A stretch of DNA of 64,000 bases from Thermoprotei archaeon. Lineage in GTDB: Archaea > Thermoproteota > Thermoprotei > Gearchaeales > WAQG01. Positions 27,827 to 36,801 of the stretch are shown here, one piece after another. Where the stretch lies: positions 434,001 to 498,000 of the forward strand of contig JAVZOV010000001.1 in NCBI GenBank assembly GCA_038881895.1, written 5' to 3'. The notes below the pieces were generated by a model. It did not search any database. It was not told the DNA's origin and saw nothing but the letters and a program-made list of their open reading frames with translations. Each line of letters opens with the position of its first letter. Positions within the stretch are counted from its first letter, which is position 1. The translations under genes and the position numbers were made by a program.

Positions 27827-28947
27827 ATGTTCCAAAAGATTTAATCGAAGAATACTTCAAAGTTAAGCGGAAGGCTTTAGACGCAATATTCTCACACGTT
27901 AAAATTTCTAAGAAGGCTCACCTCGAATTCGATAAGAAGGATAGGAGAGAGCTTAGGGATGAACTGCTACGGGAGTGGAAATACTCAAAGCATTACGTTG
28001 ATTCAGCAATGAACTCCGTTATCGGATTGGTTAAGGGCTGGATAACCCTTTATAATAGGGGGAGGGCGAATGAGCCTCCTAAGATAACTAAGAGGACAGT
28101 CTACATTAAGAGCACGCTCTTCAGCTTCAGAAACGGCATACTGAAGATAAGCGTAGAACCGAACAAACGTTATCTTGAGGTTGACTTGAGTGAGTGTTCG
28201 TGGATTCCAAAAGACTTTGATAAAGTCGGTGGACTACTTATGACTGAAAGTGAGCTGATAATCGTGATTAAAAAGGAAGTGGAGCTGAAAGCGGAAGGTT
28301 GGGCTTCCTTCGATGTTAACTTAACGAACGTGACGGCGTTCATAGACGGGAAAATAGAGCGATATGACTTTAGGGGGCTTTACCACATTCACAGAACCTA
28401 TGAGGTAAAGCGGCAGAGGATACAAAAGTTATCTAAGATTAAGCCCAATGCATCAAAGAGACTATTGGAGAAGTACTCTAAGCGTGAGAAGAATAGAGCT
28501 AAAGACTTCATGCACAAACTAACCACGCAGGTTGCGGGGAAGCTCAAGGAGAAGAACTGCGGAGCAATACTTGAAAACCTGAAAGGTGTAAAGGGGCGAA
28601 TCCTCAACGGCTCAAGGAAAAATAATAGAAAGCTCTCAAAGTGGAGCGCAAGAGCATTCCAACTCATGCTCGAATACAAGCTTAAATGGCTTAACTTACC
28701 AACAAAATACGTTAACCCAGCCAACTCATCTAAAACCTGCCCAGCCTGCTCAGGAAGCATGGCTTCCTATCTGGGCAGGATAATGAAGTGCGAAGAATGC
28801 GGATTAGCAATGGATAGGGATGTTGTAGCGGTATTGAACCTTCAGATGCGGGGAATTGGGTTCTCCCCGAGAGCCCCCGATGAGCTAATCGAGGGGGAAG
28901 GGTTAAGTAGGAATGAAAATAACAATTCACTATGCATTCCTACTTAA
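27793..28947 (+). CDS. tnpB: TnpB of group 1 element, copy A
   Basis: 384 residues. RuvC residues are present as Asp in 'ASFDVNLTNVTAF', Glu in 'AILENLKGV' and Asp in 'LAMDRDVVAVLNLQ'; the zinc ribbon is TCPACSGS...MKCEECG. The protein ends inside the right-end hairpin, so its 3' coding region and the guide RNA scaffold overlap, as in characterised TnpB systems. Nearly identical over long stretches to copy C. Expected to be an active RNA-guided nuclease. Confidence 0.9.
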   Translation: MEAIKSYRIPVDVPKDLIEEYFKVKRKALDAIFSHVKISKKAHLEFDKKDRRELRDELLREWKYSKHYVDSAMNSVIGLVKGWITLYNRGRANEPPKITKRTVYIKSTLFSFRNGILKISVEPNKRYLEVDLSECSWIPKDFDKVGGLLMTESELIIVIKKEVELKAEGWASFDVNLTNVTAFIDGKIERYDFRGLYHIHRTYEVKRQRIQKLSKIKPNASKRLLEKYSKREKNRAKDFMHKLTTQVAGKLKEKNCGAILENLKGVKGRILNGSRKNNRKLSKWSARAFQLMLEYKLKWLNLPTKYVNPANSSKTCPACSGSMASYLGRIMKCEECGLAMDRDVVAVLNLQMRGIGFSPRAPDELIEGEGLSRNENNNSLCIPT

Positions 28948-29166
28948 CTCAGAACCCTAACTTCATATAGGAGCAGGTTGATGAGGTGTGGAAAACTTCG
29001 AATGTGTAGATTCATGGGTTCACACTGAAAACCCTCCATGAAACGTTAACGCAGAGAAGGAAGAACTAAGTATGGATATGTATGGAATCTCCATACTTAG
29101 TATTAGAAACTTCCATATAAGTTGTTTTACGAAAATTTTGGATGAGATATTGCTGATTATCTAGCT

Positions 29167-30615
29167 TTAGTTGTGGAGAGAGTTTAGATCCCTATACCAA
29201 CCTAATGGATTTTTGTGTTGGAGAATAGGCAGAACATAAGTATTAATCATCGTGTATATTAAAACCTTTAGCATTGTTATTCGTTTTAGTAAGTATTTTG
29301 GTCTTAGATAAAATCTTAGGTATGCCTCTCTAAGCATTTTTGAGACTATGCTTTTGCTTAATCCTAATTTTTCATATTCTATAACTGGGTCTAATACTGT
29401 GTATTTATCCCAATCTTCTGTAGCAATCAATCCTTTTTGTTTAAGTTCATAGTATATTGGTGTTCCAGGATATGGTGTAAGTATAGAAAATTGTACATAA
29501 TCTGGATCAAGCTTTATAGAGAATTTTATAGTAGCCCACATTTCGTCAATAGTTTCACCTGGATAACCTAATATGAATGATGCTAGCGTACTAACACCAA
29601 TGCTTTTAGTTTCATTTATAGCTTTCTCTGCTTGTGATAAAGTGATTCTTTTATTCATTAGCTCTAAAACGCGCTCTGAGCCTGATTCTACACCGTAGTA
29701 CATTGTTGAAAGTCCAGCCTTTTTTAATTCTATTAACAATTCACGATCTATAGTATCAACTCTAGATGATGCAACAAATTTTATGTCAAGTTTTCTAGAA
29801 CGTATTTCTTCAGCAATTTTTAGTGCACGCTTCTTGTTTAAAGTGAAAATATCATCGATAAATTCGATTGTATCAACATTATATTTATATGCTAATTCTT
29901 CGATTTCATCGACTACATTTTTTGGACTGCGTGCCCGAAACATTCTTCCCATTAAATGTGAGGACGAACAATAATTACATGCAAAAACACAGCCCCTACT
30001 TGTGATCATACTACCTATCGGTGTATCCTTATTAAACAGTTTATATTCGTTGAATGGTGTCAAATGACGGGCTGGAAATGGTATTAGGTCTAGATTTTTA
30101 ATAAAAGGTCGTGGGGGCGTGATTTTTATCTTACTCGAATCATGATCCTTTATCCTATATGCTACTCCTCTTACATTAGAAAGCCACTCTGGACTATTTT
30201 TCTCATAAGATTCCGCTATTTCAACAATAGTTTCTTCACCTTCGCCTATAACTACCGCATCTAAATCTTTTGACGCACTCAGTGTTTCTATTGGAAGAAA
30301 GGTACTGTGTGGACCACCTATTACAGTAAATACGTTTGATATAGCCTTTTTAATTTCTGATACATAGCGTAAAGCAGTTTTTATAGTAGCAGTTACAGCT
30401 GTTAAACCAATAATATCAGGTTTAAGCCCTCTTATTATTCTTACTATTTGATTTGGCGATATATTGTAAAGATTAGCGTCTATAATTTTTACATAGAATC
30501 CAGCTTTTTCAAGCGCAGCAGCAAGATACATTAAATTTAATGGCGGTGCTTTTACTCCAAGCCTATTAACAATCTGAGTTCTATCTATAGGATTTATAAG
30601 AATAATACGCGTCAT
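29167..30615 (-). CDS. B12-binding-domain radical SAM protein
   Basis: 482 residues. Residues 1-140 form a cobalamin-binding-like Rossmann domain ('[18 protein letters not shown]', 'VIGGPHSTF'), followed by a radical SAM barrel with the cluster motif CVFACNYC near 207-214 and the SAM-binding 'EFIDDIF' and '[15 protein letters not shown]'. Class B radical SAM enzymes methylate or link unreactive carbons; archaeal examples include the tetraether-lipid ring synthases, but no residue here proves that role. It overlaps the upstream SPASM protein gene by 4 bases. Confidence 0.85.
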   Translation of the reverse strand: MTRIILINPIDRTQIVNRLGVKAPPLNLMYLAAALEKAGFYVKIIDANLYNISPNQIVRIIRGLKPDIIGLTAVTATIKTALRYVSEIKKAISNVFTVIGGPHSTFLPIETLSASKDLDAVVIGEGEETIVEIAESYEKNSPEWLSNVRGVAYRIKDHDSSKIKITPPRPFIKNLDLIPFPARHLTPFNEYKLFNKDTPIGSMITSRGCVFACNYCSSSHLMGRMFRARSPKNVVDEIEELAYKYNVDTIEFIDDIFTLNKKRALKIAEEIRSRKLDIKFVASSRVDTIDRELLIELKKAGLSTMYYGVESGSERVLELMNKRITLSQAEKAINETKSIGVSTLASFILGYPGETIDEMWATIKFSIKLDPDYVQFSILTPYPGTPIYYELKQKGLIATEDWDKYTVLDPVIEYEKLGLSKSIVSKMLREAYLRFYLRPKYLLKRITMLKVLIYTMINTYVLPILQHKNPLGWYRDLNSLHN

Positions 30616-32111
30616 AGTTCATCATTTATTTTTATGAGAATATTACCCGCTGAAGTTTCCATCGCATGATATTTAACGACCAATTCAGATCTTAATTTGT
30701 TCCATTCTTTAGAATTAAAAATGCAACCCGGATCAGGTGCTAATACGTTACCAAAATAGTTATATGCACGAGCTCGACATCCACCGCATGTATATCTAAA
30801 TGGACACTTGCCACAGAATCCTTCTAAAACATCTTTATTCCGTAATTTCCATAATAATTCATGTTCTCTCCAAAGTTTTTCAAAATCATCTTTTAATAAG
30901 TTACCAATTTTTACCTCATCTGTATGTGGGAAGAATACGCATGGGTATATATCACCATTTGGTTCAATCGATAAATAAAACCTTCCAGCACCACAACCAC
31001 CAATAAATTCTGCCAATTGACGTATTGTTAAATCATTATATTCAGGATTATAAAAATGAGTCGGTATAATGTTCTTACCATTTTTGTTAAACATCTGTGC
31101 AACAGCAGCATATTGAGGAGCTGTAGAAAGTACCTGCAAACTATTATTTGTCTCTGAATAAGCTAATTTTAAGAGATCAAAACGTTCTCTCGGCGAAAGA
31201 TCACTTTCTATGATTTCTCTTCCACGTCCTGTAGGAACAAAGTTATATAGCATAAACCAATTAGCTTTAAGATTACTAACAAATTTAATCATTTCAGGTA
31301 TTTCGTTAATATTGTATTTCGTAACTGTGGTAGCCACTTCAACGAACAAACCTTCTTCCACACTATTTTTTATTGCTTGGACAGCATGCTCCCAAGCGCC
31401 ACTCACTCTTCTAAATGAATCGTGAGTAGTTGGGTTTAGACCATCTAGACTGATCTGTACATATCCTAAACCTGCATTTTTTAATTTTCTTACAATATGT
31501 TTGTTCGCTAGAACATAGCCATTAGTAGCAATAGCTACGTACATTCCTCTCTCATAAGCATGACTAATAAATTCTACTATGTTAGGATGTATAGTTGGTT
31601 CACCTCCAGAGAATGCCAAGATAGTTACACCAGCATCAGCAAGAATGTCTATTCCCTGATGAATTTGCTCGGAAGTAAGCTCATCATTGCCCTTTACACC
31701 AGCGTTCTCATAACAATGCAAACAATTCATATTACATGCTCTAGTTATATTCCACACAATTTGAAACGGAGCACCTGGTACAAACGGTTTACGAACACCA
31801 AAAAATGCTATTCCTTTAAGCACGCTAATAAGGCCTCTTCTCCAATATGAATCTTTCATAGTATTTCTTAACTGATCCTCACTAACACCAAAACTTTTTG
31901 CCCCCTTTCTAACAATATAACTAACAATCTTGGAAGCAGATCGACAAGAAAAACACGCATTTTTTCTAATTCCTAAGTAAAGTTCAAGAGCAACTTCTAA
32001 CCGATTCTCATGATCTTTACTACAATAACCGGTTAAATATCTTAATAAGTGCTTACCTAACGGATTATCTACAATACCCTCAAATGATTTTATAGTATTA
32101 ATAGAGGACAT
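30612..32111 (-). CDS. Radical SAM protein with SPASM domain
   Basis: 499 residues. An N-terminal helical region of about 125 residues, then a radical SAM barrel with CNMNCLHC near 131-138 and '[11 protein letters not shown]', then a SPASM region with clustered cysteines: [16 protein letters not shown], '[19 protein letters not shown]' and PGC, enough for auxiliary iron-sulfur clusters. Relatives modify peptides or act in heme and cofactor synthesis. First gene of a two-gene operon with the B12-binding protein. A TATA-like AT stretch and a TetR-type palindrome lie just upstream. Confidence 0.87.
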   Translation of the reverse strand: MSSINTIKSFEGIVDNPLGKHLLRYLTGYCSKDHENRLEVALELYLGIRKNACFSCRSASKIVSYIVRKGAKSFGVSEDQLRNTMKDSYWRRGLISVLKGIAFFGVRKPFVPGAPFQIVWNITRACNMNCLHCYENAGVKGNDELTSEQIHQGIDILADAGVTILAFSGGEPTIHPNIVEFISHAYERGMYVAIATNGYVLANKHIVRKLKNAGLGYVQISLDGLNPTTHDSFRRVSGAWEHAVQAIKNSVEEGLFVEVATTVTKYNINEIPEMIKFVSNLKANWFMLYNFVPTGRGREIIESDLSPRERFDLLKLAYSETNNSLQVLSTAPQYAAVAQMFNKNGKNIIPTHFYNPEYNDLTIRQLAEFIGGCGAGRFYLSIEPNGDIYPCVFFPHTDEVKIGNLLKDDFEKLWREHELLWKLRNKDVLEGFCGKCPFRYTCGGCRARAYNYFGNVLAPDPGCIFNSKEWNKLRSELVVKYHAMETSAGNILIKINDEL

Positions 32112-32153
32112 AATCTCTTCCTTAATATATTTCTTTAAAGATATTTATATTTT

Positions 32154-32171
32154 TGACTGACTAGTTAGCCA
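32154..32171. promoter_or_regulatory. Probable TetR-family operator between divergent genes
   Basis: TGACTGACTAGTTAGCCA is an imperfect palindrome (7 of 9 pairs) centred at 32162/32163. It lies in the 88-base gap between the radical SAM operon and the TetR gene, flanked by an AT-rich TATA-like stretch on each side (about 32139-32152 and 32174-32184). Classical TetR-family operators share the TGACTGACTAGTCAGTCA-like pattern. Confidence 0.6.
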
Positions 32172-32199
32172 TAAAGTATATAACCATGCAGAATTAAGT

Positions 32200-32778
32200 A
32201 TGTATAGGGTTATGAGGAATAGTAATAATGAGAAAAAGAAATTAATTATTATGTCCGCGCGTCAAATATTCGCTGATAAAGGGTTTGACCTAGCTACAGT
32301 AGATGAAATAATGGAAAAAGCTAAACTTTCTAAAGGCACATTTTATACATATTTTTCAAGCAAAGAGCAACTAATTAAAGAGATTGCTATTAGCGTCTCA
32401 CCAGTTGAAGTACTAAATAGTGTAATAGAAAAAGAGTATAACAATGTTAAAGAAATGCTTAATGATTTGGCATTAAAATATATTTTAAAATATAGCAATC
32501 TTACTGAAAGAAAACTTTTTCTCTATTCCATAGGAATAGCAAATAGATATAATGAAATTAAAGAAATTTTCAAAAAAATTTACCACATGAACTATATCAA
32601 ATTAAAAGAAAAAATACAGAACTTAACCGGAAAAATGGTTGATGAAATTTATTTAAAAATATTTCTCGGAAGTTTATTTTATTATGTTATTTCCATGAAT
32701 TTTGCTGAGCGTATAGAGCAGCCTTATGAATATGTACAGAAGATTGTAGATCTCTTATTAAGCTCGATGATTGTATAA
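32200..32778 (+). CDS. TetR-family transcriptional regulator
   Basis: 192 residues. The N-terminal TetR HTH is clear: 'IIMSARQIFADKGFDLATVDEIMEKAKLSKGTFYTYFSSKEQLIKEI' spans about residues 16-62 (given here as the known motif order, GFD...TV...SKGTFYTYF). The rest is an all-helical ligand-binding domain. It is divergent from the radical SAM operon, with a palindrome between them, so it probably represses both. Ligand unknown. The ATG lies about 24 bases from a GTATATAA box, so the message may be leaderless. Confidence 0.88.
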   Translation: MYRVMRNSNNEKKKLIIMSARQIFADKGFDLATVDEIMEKAKLSKGTFYTYFSSKEQLIKEIAISVSPVEVLNSVIEKEYNNVKEMLNDLALKYILKYSNLTERKLFLYSIGIANRYNEIKEIFKKIYHMNYIKLKEKIQNLTGKMVDEIYLKIFLGSLFYYVISMNFAERIEQPYEYVQKIVDLLLSSMIV

Positions 32779-33067
32779 AGTGAGTGTAAAAATTTACATT
32801 AGAAAGAAACTTAATACAAAAGAAAAAGGAGTTGACTGAAAGAAAAATGCTATTCCTGTCACTAAAATACATTTTTGATAATTCAGGATCATTGAGCCGC
32901 TCCCTTGATTCACCTTCATAAACTTTTTGCCACCAACTAGTACGCAAGCGGGGTTCTGTGCACAGCCAGGGATACTTCTGCCGGAAATAAATCCTATAGC
33001 TCGATTAATATGTAAAGAGAATAATTTGATTTTTAAACTTATTAGTATCGTGTATTATTATGCTATT

Positions 33068-34429
33068 GTGTACAATGAGATTTTGGATATTTTAAATAGT
33101 AAGATATTGTACGATAGTGATGTAGGGTTTATTGTAGAACGTACAAATGGTGATGTGATATTTCAGTATAATGCTGATGAGTTATTAATACCTGCATCTA
33201 ATATGAAAATCTTAACAGGATTAGCTGGATTGCTTTATTTAGGTCCTGATTTTAAATTCAGGACAAAGTTTCTTATAGAGAGGTCTGATGACGATAGGGT
33301 TCTGAACATGTATATAATAGGTTCTGGGGATCCTACTCTTGTTGATTATGAAACATTTGCAATATGGAATAAATTAGCGATTACTTATGGATCTGAAAGT
33401 ATTATTGATGGTTCATTATTTAATGATATTAAAAAAGTGTTAGGTGATATAATTATTGATGACCATTTGTTTGATAATGAGAGTTATAATAGAACATGGG
33501 ATTTCAATGATATAACCCAACCCTACGCTGCCCAAGTTTCTGCATTCACTATTAATAGAAACACAACATTATTGAAAATTAAGTCTGATGATATTACAGT
33601 AAACATTGAAGAAATACCTAACATAGGATATTTACGTATTTTTAATCTATTAAAAATTTCCAATACAGAGGAAATAAAAGTAGAGCGAAATATTAACACT
33701 AATGATGTTTATCTAAGAGGTACTATATTACCTAACACGCTAAAATACTATAACATCGCAGTTCATGATCCAACACTTTATGGGGGTCATATTCTAAAGT
33801 ACATAGCTCACAAAAGTGGAGTAGTCGTACGTGGAAAAGTGCGAAAAGGTCGTAGTCCCAAACAAAATTCTGGCATGATAGTTAAAAGTATAGAATCGCA
33901 GACACTATCTATCATAGTAAGAGACATGATGAAATTTAGCATAAATTTATATGCTGATAATATAGCTAAGCTTATTGGTGCAAAACTTTTTAACGATGGT
34001 TCATGGAGATCTTGGAAAATTGTTGTACATAATATGCTAAAAGAGTTGAAAATTTCTTCTGATAACATAATTGTCATGGATGGCTCTGGCATATCACACA
34101 AAAATCGTCTTTCGCCAAGGATTATTGCAGAAATTCTTAGGAAAATCCATACAGAGCTCCCAGAAAATATTAGAGAATCATTTATTAATTCACTTCCAAT
34201 ATTAGGTGTAGATGGTACACTTAAGGAACGTATGAAAGGCACCCCAGCAGAAGGAAGAGTAAAAGCAAAAACTGGTACACTTCATAATGTAAGTTCGTTA
34301 TCAGGTTATGTAAAAACATTAAATAACGAAACATTAATTTTTTCATTCATAGCAAACAACATAACTTCCCCAGAAAAAGTAAAGGCATTAGAAGATCAGA
34401 TTCTTAACATTCTAGTTAAAATAAAGTAG
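33068..34429 (+). CDS. S13-type D-Ala-D-Ala carboxypeptidase-like protein (PBP4-like)
   Basis: About 454 residues with the three penicillin-binding motifs of the S13 family: SxxK as PASNMK near residues 42-47, an SxN-like 'MDGSGISHKNRL' and KTG as 'KAKTGTLHN'. The PBP4-like insert between motifs one and two is present. Archaea have no murein, so the substrate may be another peptide or pseudopeptide. The frame is open from 32927; I take GTG 33068, about 30 bases after a TTTTTAAAC box. If a start near 33027 is used instead, a hydrophobic anchor would precede the domain. Confidence 0.8.
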   Translation: MYNEILDILNSKILYDSDVGFIVERTNGDVIFQYNADELLIPASNMKILTGLAGLLYLGPDFKFRTKFLIERSDDDRVLNMYIIGSGDPTLVDYETFAIWNKLAITYGSESIIDGSLFNDIKKVLGDIIIDDHLFDNESYNRTWDFNDITQPYAAQVSAFTINRNTTLLKIKSDDITVNIEEIPNIGYLRIFNLLKISNTEEIKVERNINTNDVYLRGTILPNTLKYYNIAVHDPTLYGGHILKYIAHKSGVVVRGKVRKGRSPKQNSGMIVKSIESQTLSIIVRDMMKFSINLYADNIAKLIGAKLFNDGSWRSWKIVVHNMLKELKISSDNIIVMDGSGISHKNRLSPRIIAEILRKIHTELPENIRESFINSLPILGVDGTLKERMKGTPAEGRVKAKTGTLHNVSSLSGYVKTLNNETLIFSFIANNITSPEKVKALEDQILNILVKIK

Positions 34430-34501
34430 ATACTTTTAATTACATGATTTGTGCATAATCCTGTAGTCAGAAAATTTCATTCTAGTAGGTTTACAGCTTA
34501 G

Positions 34502-34966
34502 CTATTTAATAATCATTATACTGCATGGTGTATTTTTTATTATTTTATTTATAAGATCTGCCCCAATACCTTTTACACCTTTTGGTTTATTAGAACTTAT
34601 TACTATTAAATCATAGTCTCCTTGCAATGCTTCTCTAACTATTTCATCTGCGGGTGAACCAATAGTAACTTTTGTTTCCAAATTAATGTTCATCCCACTC
34701 ATCGTGACTATTTCTTTACCCCACTTAAGAACTTCATAACCTCGCTTCATATCAATGATTTTTGAATCTCTAGACATGGTGATTATTGGCGCGATCGTTG
34801 GTAATGTATCATAACGTTGAGTCGCTGAGTTCAGTATTACAGGCTCAATTACATGAAGAAGAGTTAATAAAGCATTTTCATTAACTTTTATTATATTCAA
34901 TGCTGTCTTTATGGCTTTTTCTGAAGATGAGGAACCATCTATTGGAACTAATATTTTTTTAAACAT
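34502..34966 (-). CDS. Universal stress protein (UspA family)
   Basis: 154 residues: the opening 'FKKILVPIDGSSSSEKAI' and the closing nucleotide-binding stretch 'GVKGIGADLINKIIKNTPCSIMII' are typical of the UspA fold. In between, 'DLIVISSNKPKG' replaces the more usual GxRG loop. Usp proteins dimerise and many bind ATP; the function here is unknown. The ATG at 34966 is preferred to the TTG at 34975 because homologs begin one or two residues before the KILVP strand. Single gene. Confidence 0.88.
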   Translation of the reverse strand: MFKKILVPIDGSSSSEKAIKTALNIIKVNENALLTLLHVIEPVILNSATQRYDTLPTIAPIITMSRDSKIIDMKRGYEVLKWGKEIVTMSGMNINLETKVTIGSPADEIVREALQGDYDLIVISSNKPKGVKGIGADLINKIIKNTPCSIMIIK

Positions 34967-35336
34967 ATGTACCAAATTGTTTAATATTAACTTAACTTAA
35001 TAAGTATTTCTTAAATATGTTTTGTTACATGATTTATACATGATCTTGTGAAAGATACAGAAAAATTTTCTTAAATGAGCATAAATTTAAAGTTGTCGTA
35101 ATGGAAAACTTAATGAACGAGAAAAATGATCTTTCTATTCAAAAGCTAATAAAAACTTAATAACCGAGAATAAAGAACAGTCATATATCATAAATTATAC
35201 AACAAAACGTGAACATGATCTTTTTGTCTGAGTTATAGATCAAAAATCTTTATTTGGGATTGCTTCAGAGTACTAGAAATACTTTAATAATTCTCTTTCA
35301 TATAATCGGTCCATATGGTATTTTATTTCTTCATTA
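34967..35336. other. Intergenic region with no recognised feature
   Basis: About 370 AT-rich bases between the UspA gene and the MFS gene, both on the minus strand. I see no coding pattern, RNA gene or transposon end. Confidence 0.5.
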
Positions 35337-36704
35337 TCATCTGCTCTTATAATGCATCTTATTGGTTATCTTAGTAAATTCGCTAAATATTGTCTCAGGG
35401 AATTTCATTACATCCTTTATTTTAAGAAACATTAATGCTGTGCCAGCCCGTCCTATGGCTGAAATTAAATATGTGTACATAAGACCATTACGTAAACCAA
35501 ATTTTTCAATCATAACATTTCCTATATATCCACCTAATAATGATCCAAAAAATGCACCAGTTCCATTTGCTGCATTATATAATGCAATATAAGATGCCCG
35601 CTCCATTGGATCTGATATATCTATAACATAAGCTATGAAAGCAACATTACCCATCGCAATCAGAATACCAGTAGACAAACCTGATACATAAAGTATGGAC
35701 ATATCTGGAGCAAAAGCATAAAATAAAGGAACCGACACGAGACCGAAACGATTTATCAATATTATTGGGCGCCTTCCTACTTTATCCGTAAGTTTTCCTA
35801 CATATCTTTGAAATGCAAATGTTGAAAACCCACTTATTACAGATAAAATAGCTATTTCTAACATTGTAGCATTAAGTAGCTCAATAGTAGTAATGTTAAA
35901 TAGAGGCCATGAAATTGCCATCATAAAGTTTGATAAAAACGACGCACCAATAAACACCTTGAATGTTTCATTTCTAAGAGGTGAAAAAAGATTATATCTG
36001 AAAAGATCTTTTGTTTTTATGCTTTTGCTTGTTCTATCAACACTCCTCATTTTTAACATTAATAACGATCCTGCGATACCAGCTACTGATGCCATAATAA
36101 ATGGTATTACGAAGACATCTGAGGTTAAGGATATTTGCATTATGAAACCTGAGATTAATGTAGCAGTTAATGAACTGACAGCACCCATTGTATTAATTAT
36201 TCCTATTACTACTCCACGTTGCATTGTTGGTGAGAGTTCTGCTATCAATGCCGAAAGTGCTGGTGCGCTCATTGATGCCAAAAATGATTGTAGAGCTATG
36301 ATTAGTATAAATAATTCCGGTGATCTAACACCTATAATAAAAGCCCAAAGAATTGATGACAAAATACTTCCTATAACTATAAACATGATCCTCTTTCCAG
36401 TAACATCACTTAGCCTACCCCAGAATATTTGGGCAGTATTAGTAAAAAAGTTTGTTATGGCCTGAAACCAGCCAAGATCAGATGCAGAACCTCCAATTTT
36501 AATAAGATAAACGCTAAGAAAAGGTGAAACCATACCATTCCCAAACGATGTAATAAGTTGTTGACCATACAAAATCCTAAGTAATTTCTGTCTCTCTTCA
36601 GCTTTAGATTCTGCTTTGCTCACTATTTTTACTGCTTCAGATTGAACATCAATCGATGCATTATTTTGCGACTTTACTAAATCGTCCTCGTTCTTATCAT
36701 TCAT
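35337..36704 (-). CDS. MFS transporter
   Basis: 455 residues with about twelve membrane helices in two halves. The conserved MFS loop between helices 2 and 3 reads 'GRLSDVTGKRIMF', and its counterpart in the second half reads 'GKLTDKVGRRPIIL'. A charged N-terminal tail of about 35 residues precedes helix 1. Substrate unknown; drug efflux or sugar/organic acid transport are possible. No obvious operon partner. Confidence 0.88.
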   Translation of the reverse strand: MNDKNEDDLVKSQNNASIDVQSEAVKIVSKAESKAEERQKLLRILYGQQLITSFGNGMVSPFLSVYLIKIGGSASDLGWFQAITNFFTNTAQIFWGRLSDVTGKRIMFIVIGSILSSILWAFIIGVRSPELFILIIALQSFLASMSAPALSALIAELSPTMQRGVVIGIINTMGAVSSLTATLISGFIMQISLTSDVFVIPFIMASVAGIAGSLLMLKMRSVDRTSKSIKTKDLFRYNLFSPLRNETFKVFIGASFLSNFMMAISWPLFNITTIELLNATMLEIAILSVISGFSTFAFQRYVGKLTDKVGRRPIILINRFGLVSVPLFYAFAPDMSILYVSGLSTGILIAMGNVAFIAYVIDISDPMERASYIALYNAANGTGAFFGSLLGGYIGNVMIEKFGLRNGLMYTYLISAIGRAGTALMFLKIKDVMKFPETIFSEFTKITNKMHYKSR

Positions 36705-36801
36705 ATCAGCGCTTTAAAATCCAATCCCAAATATATGTCTAACCTTAAACAGAAAAGTTATGAAATAATGTGCTCATAATAATCGAATAATTTAAGATGA
36801 T

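Larger units (their letters stand above)
27578..28957 (+). mobile_element. IS607-derived element, group 1 copy A (intact)
   Basis: Left end 'GCCGTGGTCAACAGTTTTGG' then AATAGATAGGTTTAAATA, right end a hairpin with arms AAGTAGGAATG/CATTCCTACTT ending in CAGAACCC. It carries an HTH-only gene and a complete tnpB overlapping by 34 bases. The other copies are 36834-38214 (B), 46261-47643 (C) and 53188-53911 (D). Confidence 0.85.
27490..29112 (+). mobile_element. Decayed group 2 IS607 element split by a younger group 1 element
   Basis: A worn left end ('TTGTCAGCGTTTTCAAAATAG', 27494-27514) resembles the group 2 left end. A worn 3' part lies at 29008-29112: 'GATTCATGGGTTCAC', then 'CCCTCCATGAA', then 'AGAACTAAGTATGGAT' and the hairpin arm TCCATACTTAG, matching the end of the group 2 tnpB and its right end in order. 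The complete group 1 copy at 27578-28957 sits between them. Confidence 0.6.
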
